From Alphaproteobacteria bacterium (GTDB lineage: Bacteria > Pseudomonadota > Alphaproteobacteria > Puniceispirillales > Puniceispirillaceae): a DNA stretch of 46,976 bases. The first letter of the stretch is position 1, and every line of letters begins with the position of its first letter. The stretch lies in assembly GCA_016780765.1 (NCBI GenBank), contig JADHLH010000011.1, positions 1 through 46,976 on the forward strand, written 5' to 3'. The position numbers and the translations under genes were made by a program. Below the pieces are notes generated by a model. It was not told the origin of the DNA. It made no database searches and saw only the letters and a list, made by a program, of their open reading frames with translations. This document shows positions 35,894 through 45,392 of this stretch, piece after piece.

Positions 35894-37288
35894 CTAGTAG
35901 CGATACTGATCGCCTTTGAACGGTCCCTGCTCTTCCACACCGATATAGGCAGCCTGCTCGGCGCTGAGCGCTGACAGGGTTGCCCCGACCTTGGCAAGAT
36001 GCAGTGCTGCCACCTTCTCATCAAGATGGCGCGGCAATGTGTAGACCTTGCGATCATACTTGTCGCCTTCGTTCCACAATTCCATCTGCGCCAGCACCTG
36101 ATTGGTAAAGGATGCAGACATCACAAAGGATGGATGGCCGGTTCCACACCCAAGATTCACCAACCTGCCCTTGGCCAGCATGATGATCCGCTTGCCGTCC
36201 GGGAATTCAACCTCGTCAACCTGCGGCTTGATCTCGGACCAGTTCATGTTCTGCAGTGACGACACCTGAATCTCGTTATCGAAATGGCCGATATTACAGA
36301 CGATCGCACGATCCTTCATCTCGCGCATGTGATCCATGGTGATCACATCCTTGTTGCCTGTCGCGGTGACAAAGATATCAGCCTTGGTCGCCGCCTGTTC
36401 CATGGTCACGACCTCATAGCCTTCCATCGCCGCCTGCAGAGCGCAGATCGGATCAACTTCAGTTACCATCACGCGCGCACCGCCCTGACGAAGTGAGGCG
36501 GCAGAGCCTTTGCCGACATCACCGTAACCGGCAACAACGGCAACCTTGCCAGCCAGCATCACATCGGTCGCACGGCGGATGCCATCAACCAGTGATTCAC
36601 GGCAGCCATAAAGATTGTCAAATTTCGACTTGGTGACGCTGTCATTCACATTGATCGCCGGGAAGGGCAGGCCGCCAGCCTCGGCAAGCTGATACAGGCG
36701 CAGAACACCGGTCGTGGTTTCTTCGGACACACCCTTGATGGCATCTCGTTGGCGGGTGAACCAGCCAGGGCTGCTGTCTTTGCGCTTGTGAATCTGCGCT
36801 TTCAGGAATTCTTCTTCCTCGCTTGTCGGGTTGGCCAGAACGTCTTCTCCTGCTTCGGCGCGCGCACCAAGCAGAATATACATCGTGGCATCACCGCCAT
36901 CATCGAGGATCATGTTTGCTGTACCGCCATCGGCCCAGTCGAATGTCCGGTCGACATATTCCCAATATTCGGCAAGGGTCTCGCCCTTTTTTGCAAAGAC
37001 GGGCACGCCGGCAGCGGCGATGGCGGCGGCGGCCTGATCCTGCGTCGAGTAGATGTTACAGGACGACCAGCGGACATCAGCACCGAGGTCAACAAGTGTT
37101 TCAATCAGCACAGCTGTCTGCACTGTCATATGCAGGCATCCGGCAACGCGTGCGCCCTTCAAAGGCTTGGCGGCTCCAAACTCGTCGCGCAACGCCATCA
37201 GGCCCGGCATTTCCGTTTCGGCAATGGAGAGTTCCTTGCGGCCCCAGTCGGCCAGCTGAAGATCGGCTACAATATAATCGGTCGACAT
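35894..37288 (-). CDS. ahcY: Adenosylhomocysteinase
   Basis: A 464-residue NAD-dependent enzyme that splits S-adenosylhomocysteine. It shows [16 protein letters not shown] near the start, the [17 protein letters not shown] segment, a long insertion ([18 protein letters not shown] onward) usual in alphaproteobacterial and eukaryotic forms, [12 protein letters not shown] for NAD, and the [17 protein letters not shown] end region with its terminal Lys and Tyr. AGGA lies six bases before the ATG at 37288. I looked upstream for the known SAH and SAM riboswitch signatures and did not find one. Confidence 0.97.
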   Translation of the reverse strand: MSTDYIVADLQLADWGRKELSIAETEMPGLMALRDEFGAAKPLKGARVAGCLHMTVQTAVLIETLVDLGADVRWSSCNIYSTQDQAAAAIAAAGVPVFAKKGETLAEYWEYVDRTFDWADGGTANMILDDGGDATMYILLGARAEAGEDVLANPTSEEEEFLKAQIHKRKDSSPGWFTRQRDAIKGVSEETTTGVLRLYQLAEAGGLPFPAINVNDSVTKSKFDNLYGCRESLVDGIRRATDVMLAGKVAVVAGYGDVGKGSAASLRQGGARVMVTEVDPICALQAAMEGYEVVTMEQAATKADIFVTATGNKDVITMDHMREMKDRAIVCNIGHFDNEIQVSSLQNMNWSEIKPQVDEVEFPDGKRIIMLAKGRLVNLGCGTGHPSFVMSASFTNQVLAQMELWNEGDKYDRKVYTLPRHLDEKVAALHLAKVGATLSALSAEQAAYIGVEEQGPFKGDQYRY

Positions 37289-37402
37289 CGAAAATCCTGA
37301 CGGTATGTGAAAACCCTTGGTGTTGTTATCAGATAGGAAGAAAAATGAAAACCTGAAAGGTGACGCACTGCAGATGCCACCATGACAGCACATGCAGGTT
37401 TA

Positions 37403-38272
37403 TCAATCATCCGAAATTTCACGATGCGTGATTGTAACGTAATGGCCCCTTTTGCGCAGCCATTTGCCGATGCACTCAGCCGCCCAGACTGACCGGTGAC
37501 GCCCGCCCGTGCACCCAAAGGCCAGGTTCAGTAAAGGACGACCTTCATCTTCCATACGCTTCAGCATGGCGGACAACATAGATCGGAAATTATCCATCAC
37601 CTCCTGCAAGGCTGTATCAGCATTCAGAAAATCTTCAACTTCCTTGTCGAGGCCTGTAAAGTCGCGCAGGTCGGTATTCCAGTGTGGATTGTTGGCAAAC
37701 CGCATATCGAGCATCATGTCTGTGTGCTCTGGCATGCGCCGGCGATAGGAAAAGCTGACAACACGAACCCGGGTTCGAAAATCAGCCTCCGGATCAAGCG
37801 CCGCCAATAGTTGCGATCGCATCTCTGCCGGTTTCATGCCACTTGTATCAAGGTGCAGATCGGCAAGCGGCGCCAGTCCCGCCATGTCGTGTGCATCTGT
37901 GGCCACAGCATCTGCCAGCGACATGGTTTCCGCCAGCGGGTGTTGACGCCGGGTTGCATTGAAGCGGCGCAGCAGATCATCATGGCTGGCAGACAGATGC
38001 ACGACCGACAGGCGATCACCGAACTTGTTGCGCAGATTCTCGGCCAGACGCGCAACAGCCTGAGGGGAAAATCCCGTGGTGCGTGCGTCCAGCGCAATGG
38101 CAAGGCTGCGCTCCTCGGTTTCAACCACCAGTGCGACCAGCTGGTCAATCAGGGCCAGCGGCATGTTGTCGACCGCCATAAACCCGCTGTCTTCCAGCGC
38201 TTTCATGGCTGTCGAAAGCCCTGATCCGGACGCACCGGTCAGCAGAACCAGTTTGCATTCATCATCTTGCAT
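37403..38272 (-). CDS. rapZ: RapZ-family RNase adapter / P-loop protein with altered Walker A
   Basis: A 289-residue protein of the RapZ (YvcJ) family. In relatives the N-terminal domain binds nucleotide and the C-terminal domain binds glucosamine-6-phosphate and small RNAs. Here Walker A reads GASGSGLST at residues 13-21, with leucine at position 19 in place of lysine, so nucleotide binding is doubtful. The C-terminal domain is intact: SFSYRRRMP, MRFANNPHW and GCTGGRHRSVWAAE. The locus lacks hprK and the EIIA/HPr genes that usually flank rapZ in alphaproteobacteria; chvG lies upstream and ahcY downstream. Confidence 0.93.
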   Translation of the reverse strand: MQDDECKLVLLTGASGSGLSTAMKALEDSGFMAVDNMPLALIDQLVALVVETEERSLAIALDARTTGFSPQAVARLAENLRNKFGDRLSVVHLSASHDDLLRRFNATRRQHPLAETMSLADAVATDAHDMAGLAPLADLHLDTSGMKPAEMRSQLLAALDPEADFRTRVRVVSFSYRRRMPEHTDMMLDMRFANNPHWNTDLRDFTGLDKEVEDFLNADTALQEVMDNFRSMLSAMLKRMEDEGRPLLNLAFGCTGGRHRSVWAAECIGKWLRKRGHYVTITHREISDD

Positions 38273-38299
38273 GATTGCAGTATATCAGCGACTGCCAAT

Positions 38300-38334
38300 C
38301 TTTCCGACAAATAACCGGGCTTTCCGACAAATAA
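38300..38334. repeat. Direct repeat CTTTCCGACAAATAA x2
   Basis: Two exact 15-base copies at 38300-38314 and 38320-38334 (20-base period) fill most of the gap between rapZ and chvG. Confidence 0.85.
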
Positions 38335-38339
38335 GATGG

Positions 38340-39977
38340 TCAGGTCGATGCACAGGGCAGTGTTAACGTAAAGCAGGCCCCGTCCTCGTTGCGTACCACC
38401 AGATTGCCGCCATAGCCGCGGGCAATTTGCTGGGCGATCGACAAGCCAAGCCCTGAATGTTCACCAAATGCCTCATCCGCCGGGCGTTCCGAATAAAAGC
38501 GGTCGAACACCTCTTCAAGACGGTCGGGCGGTATGCCCGGCCCCTTGTCACGGACCTCGAGGCTGGCTTCCCCTGCTGCGGTCATACCAACCGAAAAGCT
38601 GATGGTGGTTGCGGGCGGTGCAAAGGAGGCTGCATTGGCAAGCAGATTGTCGAGGATCTGGACAAGCCTTCCGTCCTGGACATTGACCAGCACAGCGTCG
38701 TCGACAGCATCGAATGACAGCGTGTGGCTTTCGGTTGTCGGCTGGCGTGCTGCAACGAAATTATCAACAAGATCACGAAGGTCGATCCTGGTGGCCGATT
38801 CCGTAGCCATCTCGTTATCAAGGCGGCTTGCACGCGATATATCCGTGATCAACCGGTCGAGCCGGACGACATCACGCAGGATGATATTCATCAGCTTCTT
38901 CTGCTGTTTCTGGTCCGAGATGCGGCTGATTGTTTCAGTTGCACTGCGCAGTGATGACAGCGGATTCTTCAGTTCGTGCGACACGTCAGCAGCAAAGCCG
39001 GCAGTTGCTGCCATCCGCTTTTGAAGCTCGTCCGTCAGTTCGATCAGCGATTCTGACAGCCGCCCGATTTCATCGCGTCGTCGCGGCAGACGCTGCATGC
39101 GGGCTGACAGGTCACGGCTGCGCCGCAGATTGTCAGCCTCGGCGGCCAGATAGGTGATCGGCGTGGTGATCGAACGCGCCAGATAGACGCTCAACGCGAT
39201 GGTGATCAGCGTGACAATACCAAAAAGCTGGATGAAGACGACATTGACCTCGGCGATTTCTTCCTCGATCTTGCCGCCACTGATGCTGACAAGCAGTGCC
39301 CCGCGCACAAGCCGCAAATCCTGAATGGGCACCGCAACTGACAGGACCAGCCTGCCCCGCCTGTCCTGGCGGAGCTGGCGCGCCGGTTCGCCCGCCAGCG
39401 CCAGCAGAACCTCATCATAGTCATTCGCCGATTGCTGTCGCCCTTCGCGATAGACTGGCAGCGTGCGATCACTGCCGATCATGCCGGCAGCGCGGCGCAT
39501 CATTGCCTGAAAATAGCGAGACGACCGTTCCCAGTTGCCAGCCGGGCGACGACGTTGCAGCCTCGCCTCGCCCCCATCACTGCTGCGAGCGGTATCGGCA
39601 AGAAGCCAGCCATCAGTGCGAAACACCCGCGCCCGCAATTCGGTGCCATATCCCACCAGCGGCAATAGATGGTTCATCGTTTCGGGTGACAGCCGGCGAC
39701 GCGCCAGCCCCCCGTCAATTTCTGATTGCGCCAGCGCCAGCGAGCGCGCGAGTGTGAACCCCTGCCGTTCAAGCGCGGTGAATTCTGACCGGATCAGCGT
39801 GGTGCGATACTGGTCAATGGAAAACAGACCGACAAAGAACAACACCAGCGGGAACAGCATGATGGCCATGATCCGCGTGCTGAGACGGCTCATCCTGAAA
39901 CGCAACCGGACGAGCGGGCGACCGATAACCTTGCGTTTCAGCAGCTGCCTGACCGCGGATTTAACTTTGTCGATCAC
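38340..39977 (-). CDS. chvG: Sensor histidine kinase, ChvG type
   Basis: A 545-residue membrane sensor kinase. Two membrane helices (IMAIMLFPLVLFFVGLF and VVFIQLFGIVTLITIALSVYLA) bracket a ~200-residue periplasmic sensor domain, followed by HAMP. DVSHELKNPLSSLRS holds the phosphorylated histidine; QILDNLLANA is the N box, VRDKGPGIP the G1 box, DRFYSER the F box and SGLGLSIAQ the G2 box. The chvI regulator is directly upstream. ChvG/ChvI systems respond to envelope stress and pH. GTG at 39977 is the likely start with GGTGGAAG ahead; a GTG at 40040 and an ATG at codon 29 are alternatives. Confidence 0.92.
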   Translation of the reverse strand: MIDKVKSAVRQLLKRKVIGRPLVRLRFRMSRLSTRIMAIMLFPLVLFFVGLFSIDQYRTTLIRSEFTALERQGFTLARSLALAQSEIDGGLARRRLSPETMNHLLPLVGYGTELRARVFRTDGWLLADTARSSDGGEARLQRRRPAGNWERSSRYFQAMMRRAAGMIGSDRTLPVYREGRQQSANDYDEVLLALAGEPARQLRQDRRGRLVLSVAVPIQDLRLVRGALLVSISGGKIEEEIAEVNVVFIQLFGIVTLITIALSVYLARSITTPITYLAAEADNLRRSRDLSARMQRLPRRRDEIGRLSESLIELTDELQKRMAATAGFAADVSHELKNPLSSLRSATETISRISDQKQQKKLMNIILRDVVRLDRLITDISRASRLDNEMATESATRIDLRDLVDNFVAARQPTTESHTLSFDAVDDAVLVNVQDGRLVQILDNLLANAASFAPPATTISFSVGMTAAGEASLEVRDKGPGIPPDRLEEVFDRFYSERPADEAFGEHSGLGLSIAQQIARGYGGNLVVRNEDGACFTLTLPCAST

Positions 39978-40084
39978 GCTTCCACCCCAAGCCCTGTGCG
40001 CCTGCCATCTTGCGAAGACACCCAGAATATTACATCGCACATATCACATCGCACATAATCACGCTGCAAATGCGGCTCGCCCGT

Positions 40085-40777
40085 TCAGGACGCCCGATAT
40101 TTATAGCCAATACCGTAAAGCGTTTCGATATTGTCAAATTCCTTGTCGAGCGCGCGAATTTTCCGCCGCAGGCGCTTGATGTGACTGTCGATTGTACGAT
40201 CATCCAGAAAAATCGATTCCCCGTAGGCAGCGTCCATCAGCTGGTCGCGGTTCTTGACCATGCCGGGGCGCGCAGCCAGTGCCTGCAGAATCAGGAATTC
40301 GGTTACCGTCAGCTTGACCTCATTCCCCTTCCAGCTACACAGATGCCGGTCGGGATCCATCAGCAATTCCCCCTGGCGCACGATGTTGGGGCCTTCCGGA
40401 TCCATGTCCCCATGGCTGGCGCGGCGCAGCACCGCACGGATACGGGCCAGCAACAGGCGCTGTGAAAACGGCTTGGTGATGTAGTCATCCGCGCCCATGC
40501 CAAGACCCAGCGCCTCATCCAGCTCGTCATCCTTGCTGGTCAGAAAGATTACCGGAAGGCTGGAGCCGGCACGAATTTTCTGAAGCAGCTCCATGCCGTC
40601 CATACGCGGCATCTTGATATCGAGCACAGCCAGTTCAACCGGGCGTTGGGCCAGCCCCCGAAGGGCCGTTTCGCCATCATGATAACAATCGATCTCAAAC
40701 CCCTCGGCCTCGAGTGTCAGCGACACCGAGGTCAGGATGTTCTGGTCATCATCAACGAGTGCAATGCGAGTTGCCAT
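40085..40777 (-). CDS. chvI: Response regulator, OmpR family, ChvI type
   Basis: A 230-residue two-domain regulator. The receiver domain has the acidic pair LVDDDQN, the phospho-acceptor Asp in [12 protein letters not shown], a threonine in FLTSKD and a lysine in TKPF. The C-terminal winged-helix domain carries [13 protein letters not shown] and [21 protein letters not shown] about eight bases ahead of the ATG at 40777 sets the start. The partner kinase gene follows 107 bases downstream, so both are co-transcribed. Confidence 0.94.
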   Translation of the reverse strand: MATRIALVDDDQNILTSVSLTLEAEGFEIDCYHDGETALRGLAQRPVELAVLDIKMPRMDGMELLQKIRAGSSLPVIFLTSKDDELDEALGLGMGADDYITKPFSQRLLLARIRAVLRRASHGDMDPEGPNIVRQGELLMDPDRHLCSWKGNEVKLTVTEFLILQALAARPGMVKNRDQLMDAAYGESIFLDDRTIDSHIKRLRRKIRALDKEFDNIETLYGIGYKYRAS

Positions 40778-40967
40778 TTTGTATCTCCCGAACGTGCCTG
40801 CCATGTGGGCGGCCGGACACGCCTGGCGTCTGCGCTGCCCACCTTGCCACATTTACCCAGAAAAAGGGCCAAGATAAGACAGCATCGGGCCAGATTTGGC
40901 CGGGTTTTGCGATGCGTCGCCGCAATCCCGCCGCAAAGCCCGACTTGACCAGACCGGCCAGGAGGAC

Positions 40968-43874
40968 TCAGTGCGCCTCAGCCCAGCTTGCAGCAATCCC
41001 GGCATCAGCAACCAGCGGCACCGCCAGATCAAGCACCGGCGTCACAGCATCTTCCATCACCGACGTGATCACGCTGACCGCCTGTTCGGCAAGATGATCC
41101 CGGGTTTCAAAAATCAGTTCGTCATGGACCTGCAACAGCATCTGCGCCCCGATACCGGCAGACCGCAGTGCGGCCGGCAGCCGGATCATCGCCCGCTTTA
41201 TGATATCGGCAGCGCTACCCTGAATGGGGGCGTTGATTGCCTGGCGTTCGGCAAAACCACGTTGCGCCGGGTTGCTGCTGGTAATGCCATTGATATGAAT
41301 GCGTCGGCCAAACAGCGTTTCAACAAAACCGGTTTCGCGCGCCTCGGTCTTGATCTTGTCCATATAGGTCCGGATGCCCGGGAAGTTTTCGAAATAGGCG
41401 GCGATGTAGTCGCGTGCCTCACCCTGGCGAATGCCCAGCTGGCGCGCCAGCCCGAACCCGGAAATACCGTAGATGATCCCGAAATTGATCGCCTTGGCAC
41501 GGCGGCGTGTTTCAGAATCCATGGAATCCAGTGGCACCCCAAACACCTCGGATGCGGTGCGCGCGTGAATATCAACCCCGTCGTGAAAGGCCTCGATCAT
41601 CGATGTCTCGCCCGCCACATGCGCCACCAGACGCAGTTCGATCTGCGAATAATCGGCAGAGATCAGCTTGCAGCCCGGGGCAGCCACAAAGGCGGTCCGG
41701 ATCTGTCTGCCCTCGGCAGTGCGGATCGGAATGTTCTGAACATTGGGATCAGATGACGACAGACGCCCGGTCGATGCGCCCACCATCGAAAAGGATGTAT
41801 GAACACGCCCGGTGGCCGGCAGAATGCTTTCCACCAGCGCATCGGCGTAGGTGGATTTCAGCTTGGCAAGCTGACGCCAGTCCAGCACCCGCTGCGCCAT
41901 TTCCACCCCTTCGGCAGCCAGCGTATCAAGCACATCAGCCGATGTTGAATAGGCACCGGTCTTTGACTTCTTGCCGCCTTGCAGGCCCATCTTGTCAAAC
42001 AGGATCTCGCCAAGCTGCTTTGGAGAGGCGATGTTGAAATTCTCGCCGGCGAGGCCGTGAATTTCAGTCTGCAATGCTTCCATCCTCGTAGCAAAATCAT
42101 TCGACATGCGCGCCAGAATGGCAGGATCAACCGTTATGCCGGCATGTTCCATATCAGCAAGGATTGGTATAAGCGGGCGTTCAAGACGTTCATAGACCGA
42201 GGCGACACCTTCGGTGGCCAGACGGGGTTTCAGCAACTGCCACAAGCGCAACGTGATATCCGCATCTTCGGCTGCATAATCCAGCGCCGCTTCGGGCGAC
42301 AGCGATCCGAACGGCACCTGCTTGGCACCCTTGCCGCATACATCCTCATATTTGATGGTCGTGTAATCCAGCCAGTGCCCAGCCAGATAATCCATTGAAT
42401 GGCCGCCGACACGCCCGCCATCCAGCACATAGGACAGACACATCGTGTCATCCACCGGACCCAGCTTTATGCCACCATTCGATGGCCGCAGCAGAACATG
42501 GCTGTCATATTTCAGATTGTGCCCGATCTTCAGCACTGCCGGGTCTTCGAACAATGGCTGCAGAAGGCCCATTGCGTGATCAAACGGAATTTGCTGCGGT
42601 ATGTTGGCTGGCGTGGCATCAAAATCCAGCCCGCTCTGCCCGTCACCGCCAACCGGCACACCGCCATGACGCAGCGGTATATAACAGGCCTTGCCCGGCA
42701 CCAGTGCCATCGAGATACCAACAAGATCAGCAGCCGCGGCATTCAGCGCGCTGGTTTCGGTATCAACCGCCAGATAGCCCTGCTTGCGCGCCGCCGCAAT
42801 CCATTCTTCCAGCGTTTTGGCATCGGTGATCAGCTGATATTCGGGTGTGCCCACATCATTCGGCACGGGTATGTTCGGCACGGGTATGTTCGGCCCGTGC
42901 ATGTTCGGCCCGGATATAGCGGACCCGGACGTCGCAGAACCCGTCGTGGCTGACGGTTGCGGTGTGCCCCCCATCGACCGCACAGCAGGCTCAGCGCACA
43001 TGCTGCCGCCCTCACCAGCATCACCAATGCGCACCAGCAGGCGCTTGAAATCCTGCTCCAGCAGAAAGGCCTTCAGCCGGTCCATGTCACGCTCGCCGCG
43101 CTTCAAATCAGACAGCGGCAGAGGCAGTGGCGTATCGTCACGCAACCGCACCAGATCTCGGCTGATACGCGCCTGCTCGGCAAAATTGATCAGATTCTCG
43201 CGCCGTTTGGGCTGCTTGATCGTCTCGGCCTGCGCCAGCAAGCTGTCAAGATCACCAAAATTGTTGATCAGCTCGGCAGCCGTCTTCACGCCAATCCCCG
43301 GCACACCCGGCACGTTGTCTGTCGAATCCCCGGCAAGCGCCTGCACATCCACAACCTTGTCGGGGTTAACGCCAAAGCGCTCAAACACCTCGGCATCACC
43401 GATGCGGCACTGTTTCATCGGATCAAGCATAGTTATCCCGCCGCGGACAAGCTGCATCAGGTCCTTGTCGGATGAAACGATAATGGTCTCAAGACCAGCT
43501 GCCTCACCAAGCGCGGCATAGGTTGCGATCAGATCATCTGCTTCAAAGCCGGGCAATTCCAGCTGTGGCAGTGACAGGGCGGTTGTCGCCTCACGCACCA
43601 GATCAAACTGCGGCACCAGCTCTTCCGGTGGTTCACTGCGGTTCGCCTTGTAGGCTTCATAAATGTCGTTTCGAAACGTCTTGCGCGCCGAATCAAACAC
43701 CACCGCCACATGGTGCGGTGCCAGATCATCAACAAGCTTCATCACCATGCTGGTAAAGCCATAAACCGCATTGACCGGTGTGCCATCACGGCGGGTCATT
43801 GGCGGCAAGGCATGAAAGGCACGGAAGATGTAGCCTGACCCGTCGATCAGGACCAGCTGTTCGCGTTCACTCAT
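40968..43874 (-). CDS. polA: DNA polymerase I
   Basis: A 968-residue polymerase with three domains. The 5'-3' flap exonuclease spans residues ~1-290 (LIDGSGYIFRAFHAL, GFEADDLIATYA, LAGDSTDNVPGVPGIG). A 3'-5' exonuclease domain with intact VDTETSAL follows at ~350-550, so proofreading is expected. The polymerase domain has SADYSQIELR (motif A), RRAKAINFGIIYG (O helix) and VHDEL (motif C). Residues ~295-340 form a low-complexity linker of Gly, Ser, Pro and Asn, partly a 15-bp tandem repeat. The start at 43874 gives the usual N terminus. Confidence 0.97.
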   Translation of the reverse strand: MSEREQLVLIDGSGYIFRAFHALPPMTRRDGTPVNAVYGFTSMVMKLVDDLAPHHVAVVFDSARKTFRNDIYEAYKANRSEPPEELVPQFDLVREATTALSLPQLELPGFEADDLIATYAALGEAAGLETIIVSSDKDLMQLVRGGITMLDPMKQCRIGDAEVFERFGVNPDKVVDVQALAGDSTDNVPGVPGIGVKTAAELINNFGDLDSLLAQAETIKQPKRRENLINFAEQARISRDLVRLRDDTPLPLPLSDLKRGERDMDRLKAFLLEQDFKRLLVRIGDAGEGGSMCAEPAVRSMGGTPQPSATTGSATSGSAISGPNMHGPNIPVPNIPVPNDVGTPEYQLITDAKTLEEWIAAARKQGYLAVDTETSALNAAAADLVGISMALVPGKACYIPLRHGGVPVGGDGQSGLDFDATPANIPQQIPFDHAMGLLQPLFEDPAVLKIGHNLKYDSHVLLRPSNGGIKLGPVDDTMCLSYVLDGGRVGGHSMDYLAGHWLDYTTIKYEDVCGKGAKQVPFGSLSPEAALDYAAEDADITLRLWQLLKPRLATEGVASVYERLERPLIPILADMEHAGITVDPAILARMSNDFATRMEALQTEIHGLAGENFNIASPKQLGEILFDKMGLQGGKKSKTGAYSTSADVLDTLAAEGVEMAQRVLDWRQLAKLKSTYADALVESILPATGRVHTSFSMVGASTGRLSSSDPNVQNIPIRTAEGRQIRTAFVAAPGCKLISADYSQIELRLVAHVAGETSMIEAFHDGVDIHARTASEVFGVPLDSMDSETRRRAKAINFGIIYGISGFGLARQLGIRQGEARDYIAAYFENFPGIRTYMDKIKTEARETGFVETLFGRRIHINGITSSNPAQRGFAERQAINAPIQGSAADIIKRAMIRLPAALRSAGIGAQMLLQVHDELIFETRDHLAEQAVSVITSVMEDAVTPVLDLAVPLVADAGIAASWAEAH
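42859..42918. repeat. Four 15-bp tandem units inside polA
   Basis: Units at 42859-42873 and 42874-42888 are identical (TTCGGCACGGGTATG); the next two differ by three to five bases. Read leftward they encode xxGPN/IPVPN-type pentapeptides in the linker between the flap-nuclease and proofreading domains. Confidence 0.9.
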
Positions 43875-43904
43875 ATGGCAGACGCCACGCGCATCAGGGT
43901 TGAT

Positions 43905-44093
43905 CTAGTCATCATCCTCATCCGTGCTGCGCACATATTGGCGCGAACAATAGGGGCACGTCACCCGGCCATCAGTGCCAAGCGTCAGCCATACCTGCGG
44001 ATGGCCAAGTGCGCCCCCGCCACCGTTGCAGGCCACACGATCGCTGGTGGTTGCAATGATCATTTCATCAGCCTGCGGTTCGGCCATGCCCAT
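43905..44093 (-). CDS. Small zinc-finger protein, CHCC/NDUFS6-like
   Basis: A 62-residue protein with RVACNGGGGALGHPQVWL and VTCPYCSRQYV. The Cys, His, Cys and Cys pattern is the zf-CHCC domain of the mitochondrial complex I accessory subunit NDUFS6 and its alphaproteobacterial homologues. By family it probably binds zinc and assists NADH dehydrogenase assembly or stability; nothing in the neighbourhood tests that. It lies 30 bases upstream of polA on the same strand, so polA may be the second gene of this transcript. Confidence 0.85.
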   Translation of the reverse strand: MGMAEPQADEMIIATTSDRVACNGGGGALGHPQVWLTLGTDGRVTCPYCSRQYVRSTDEDDD

Positions 44094-44325
44094 TCCCTTA
44101 TCCCCCGAAAAAGCGCTGCCGGCACAACGTCATGTTTGCCAGACCGGCGCAAGACACCTTGTCTCGGAATTTATCGCCAAGCGCAATGCGATGCAATTGC
44201 GTTTGCAGAAATCATCATAGCATGCAAAACCCGATCATCATGCCCATATATCTATCGCGGCCTATGTCATCATCCTCATATCGAGAAAAAGGCAGCATCC
44301 GCTGTTCCACCACTTGAGTTTTGCC

Positions 44326-45297
44326 ATGACCCAGCCCTTTATACGCACCCCTGAAGACGCGATCGCCATTCGCGCCAGCAATCTGCAAAAGACCTATGCT
44401 GGCACCGTGCCGAAAACAGCCTTGCATGATGTGTCGCTGGATATTCCGGTCGGGTGTATTTTCGGACTGCTGGGACCAAACGGGGCCGGCAAATCCACCT
44501 TCATCAATATACTTGCCGGCACGGTTGTAAAGACTGGCGGTATGGTCAGCGTGTGGGGGACGGACATTGATGGCAATCCGCGCCAGGCGCGCGCCAATAT
44601 CGGTATCGTGCCGCAAGAATTGAACATCGACGCCTATTTCACCCCGCGTGAAACGCTGGAAATGCAGGCAGGCCTGTTCGGTGTGCCCGCGTCCGAGCGG
44701 CGCAGCGATGCGCTTTTGGAACTTGTCGGATTGTCGGAGCAGGCACACACCTATGCGCGGCGGCTGTCCGGCGGTATGCGGCGACGCCTGCTGGTGGCAA
44801 AAGCGATGGTGCATTCACCGCCCGTTCTGGTACTGGACGAGCCAACGGCAGGTGTCGATGTCGCGCTGCGCCAGCAGCTGTGGGACAATGTCAGGGCCCT
44901 GAACGCGGCTGGTGTCACCATCATCCTGACAACGCATTATCTGGAAGAGGCCGAGGCGCTGTGCGACCAGATCGCCATTCTGGATCGCGGCCAGCTGATC
45001 ACCAACAAATCGAAGGCCGATCTCATGGCCACTGCCAGCCGCAAGGAAATTCACCTTGGTGTGCGCGGCACAATTCCCGAACCGTTGCCCGATGAACTTG
45101 TCCAGCTTGGCGCGCATCTTACTGGCGGAAGCGGCACTGGCGGCAACACCAATGGGCTGGTCATCCGTTTCGATCCGAACAAGATGAACGCGGCGCAGAT
45201 TATTGCCATCGTGAATGCAACCGGTATCATGGTTGATGATGTGACCACGGCAGAGCCCGATCTTGAGGATGTGTTTCTGGAAATGACCAGTGGCTAG
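44326..45297 (+). CDS. ABC transporter ATP-binding protein, ABC-2 type (multidrug/export)
   Basis: A 323-residue ATPase. GPNGAGKSTF is Walker A, VPQELNID the Q-loop, RLSGGMRRRLLVAKAM the signature, LVLDEPTAGVD Walker B, and TTHYLEEAE the H-loop. The DEPTAGVD and GMRRRLL style matches the ABC-2 exporter ATPases that include YadG and DrrA. The permease half usually encoded next to it is absent; a ureohydrolase gene follows, so the partner must lie elsewhere. The ATG at 44326 is used; a TTG four codons earlier is an alternative. The substrate is unknown. Confidence 0.92.
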   Translation: MTQPFIRTPEDAIAIRASNLQKTYAGTVPKTALHDVSLDIPVGCIFGLLGPNGAGKSTFINILAGTVVKTGGMVSVWGTDIDGNPRQARANIGIVPQELNIDAYFTPRETLEMQAGLFGVPASERRSDALLELVGLSEQAHTYARRLSGGMRRRLLVAKAMVHSPPVLVLDEPTAGVDVALRQQLWDNVRALNAAGVTIILTTHYLEEAEALCDQIAILDRGQLITNKSKADLMATASRKEIHLGVRGTIPEPLPDELVQLGAHLTGGSGTGGNTNGLVIRFDPNKMNAAQIIAIVNATGIMVDDVTTAEPDLEDVFLEMTSG

Positions 45298-45392
45298 CCC
45301 CCCATCCGGCTCATCCAGCCAAATCTTCTGCCCCTTGCCGCCGATTTGCGGCATAGTTTGCGCGGTAACATTCTTTTGCGAAAGGCAGGGCA

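Noticed and set aside
35315-35974. Rightward frame of 219 codons opposite tsaE
   Set aside because: Antisense to tsaE and the ahcY end; composition is shadow-like.
37289-37402. SAH or SAM riboswitch before ahcY
   Set aside because: I looked for known cores and paired arms and saw only a plain AGGA ribosome site; nothing fits.
40896-41756. Long rightward frame of 286 codons opposite polA
   Set aside because: It lies wholly inside the strongly supported polA gene, shows no family motifs and is rich in Arg/His/Pro/Gln as expected for an antisense shadow in GC-rich DNA.
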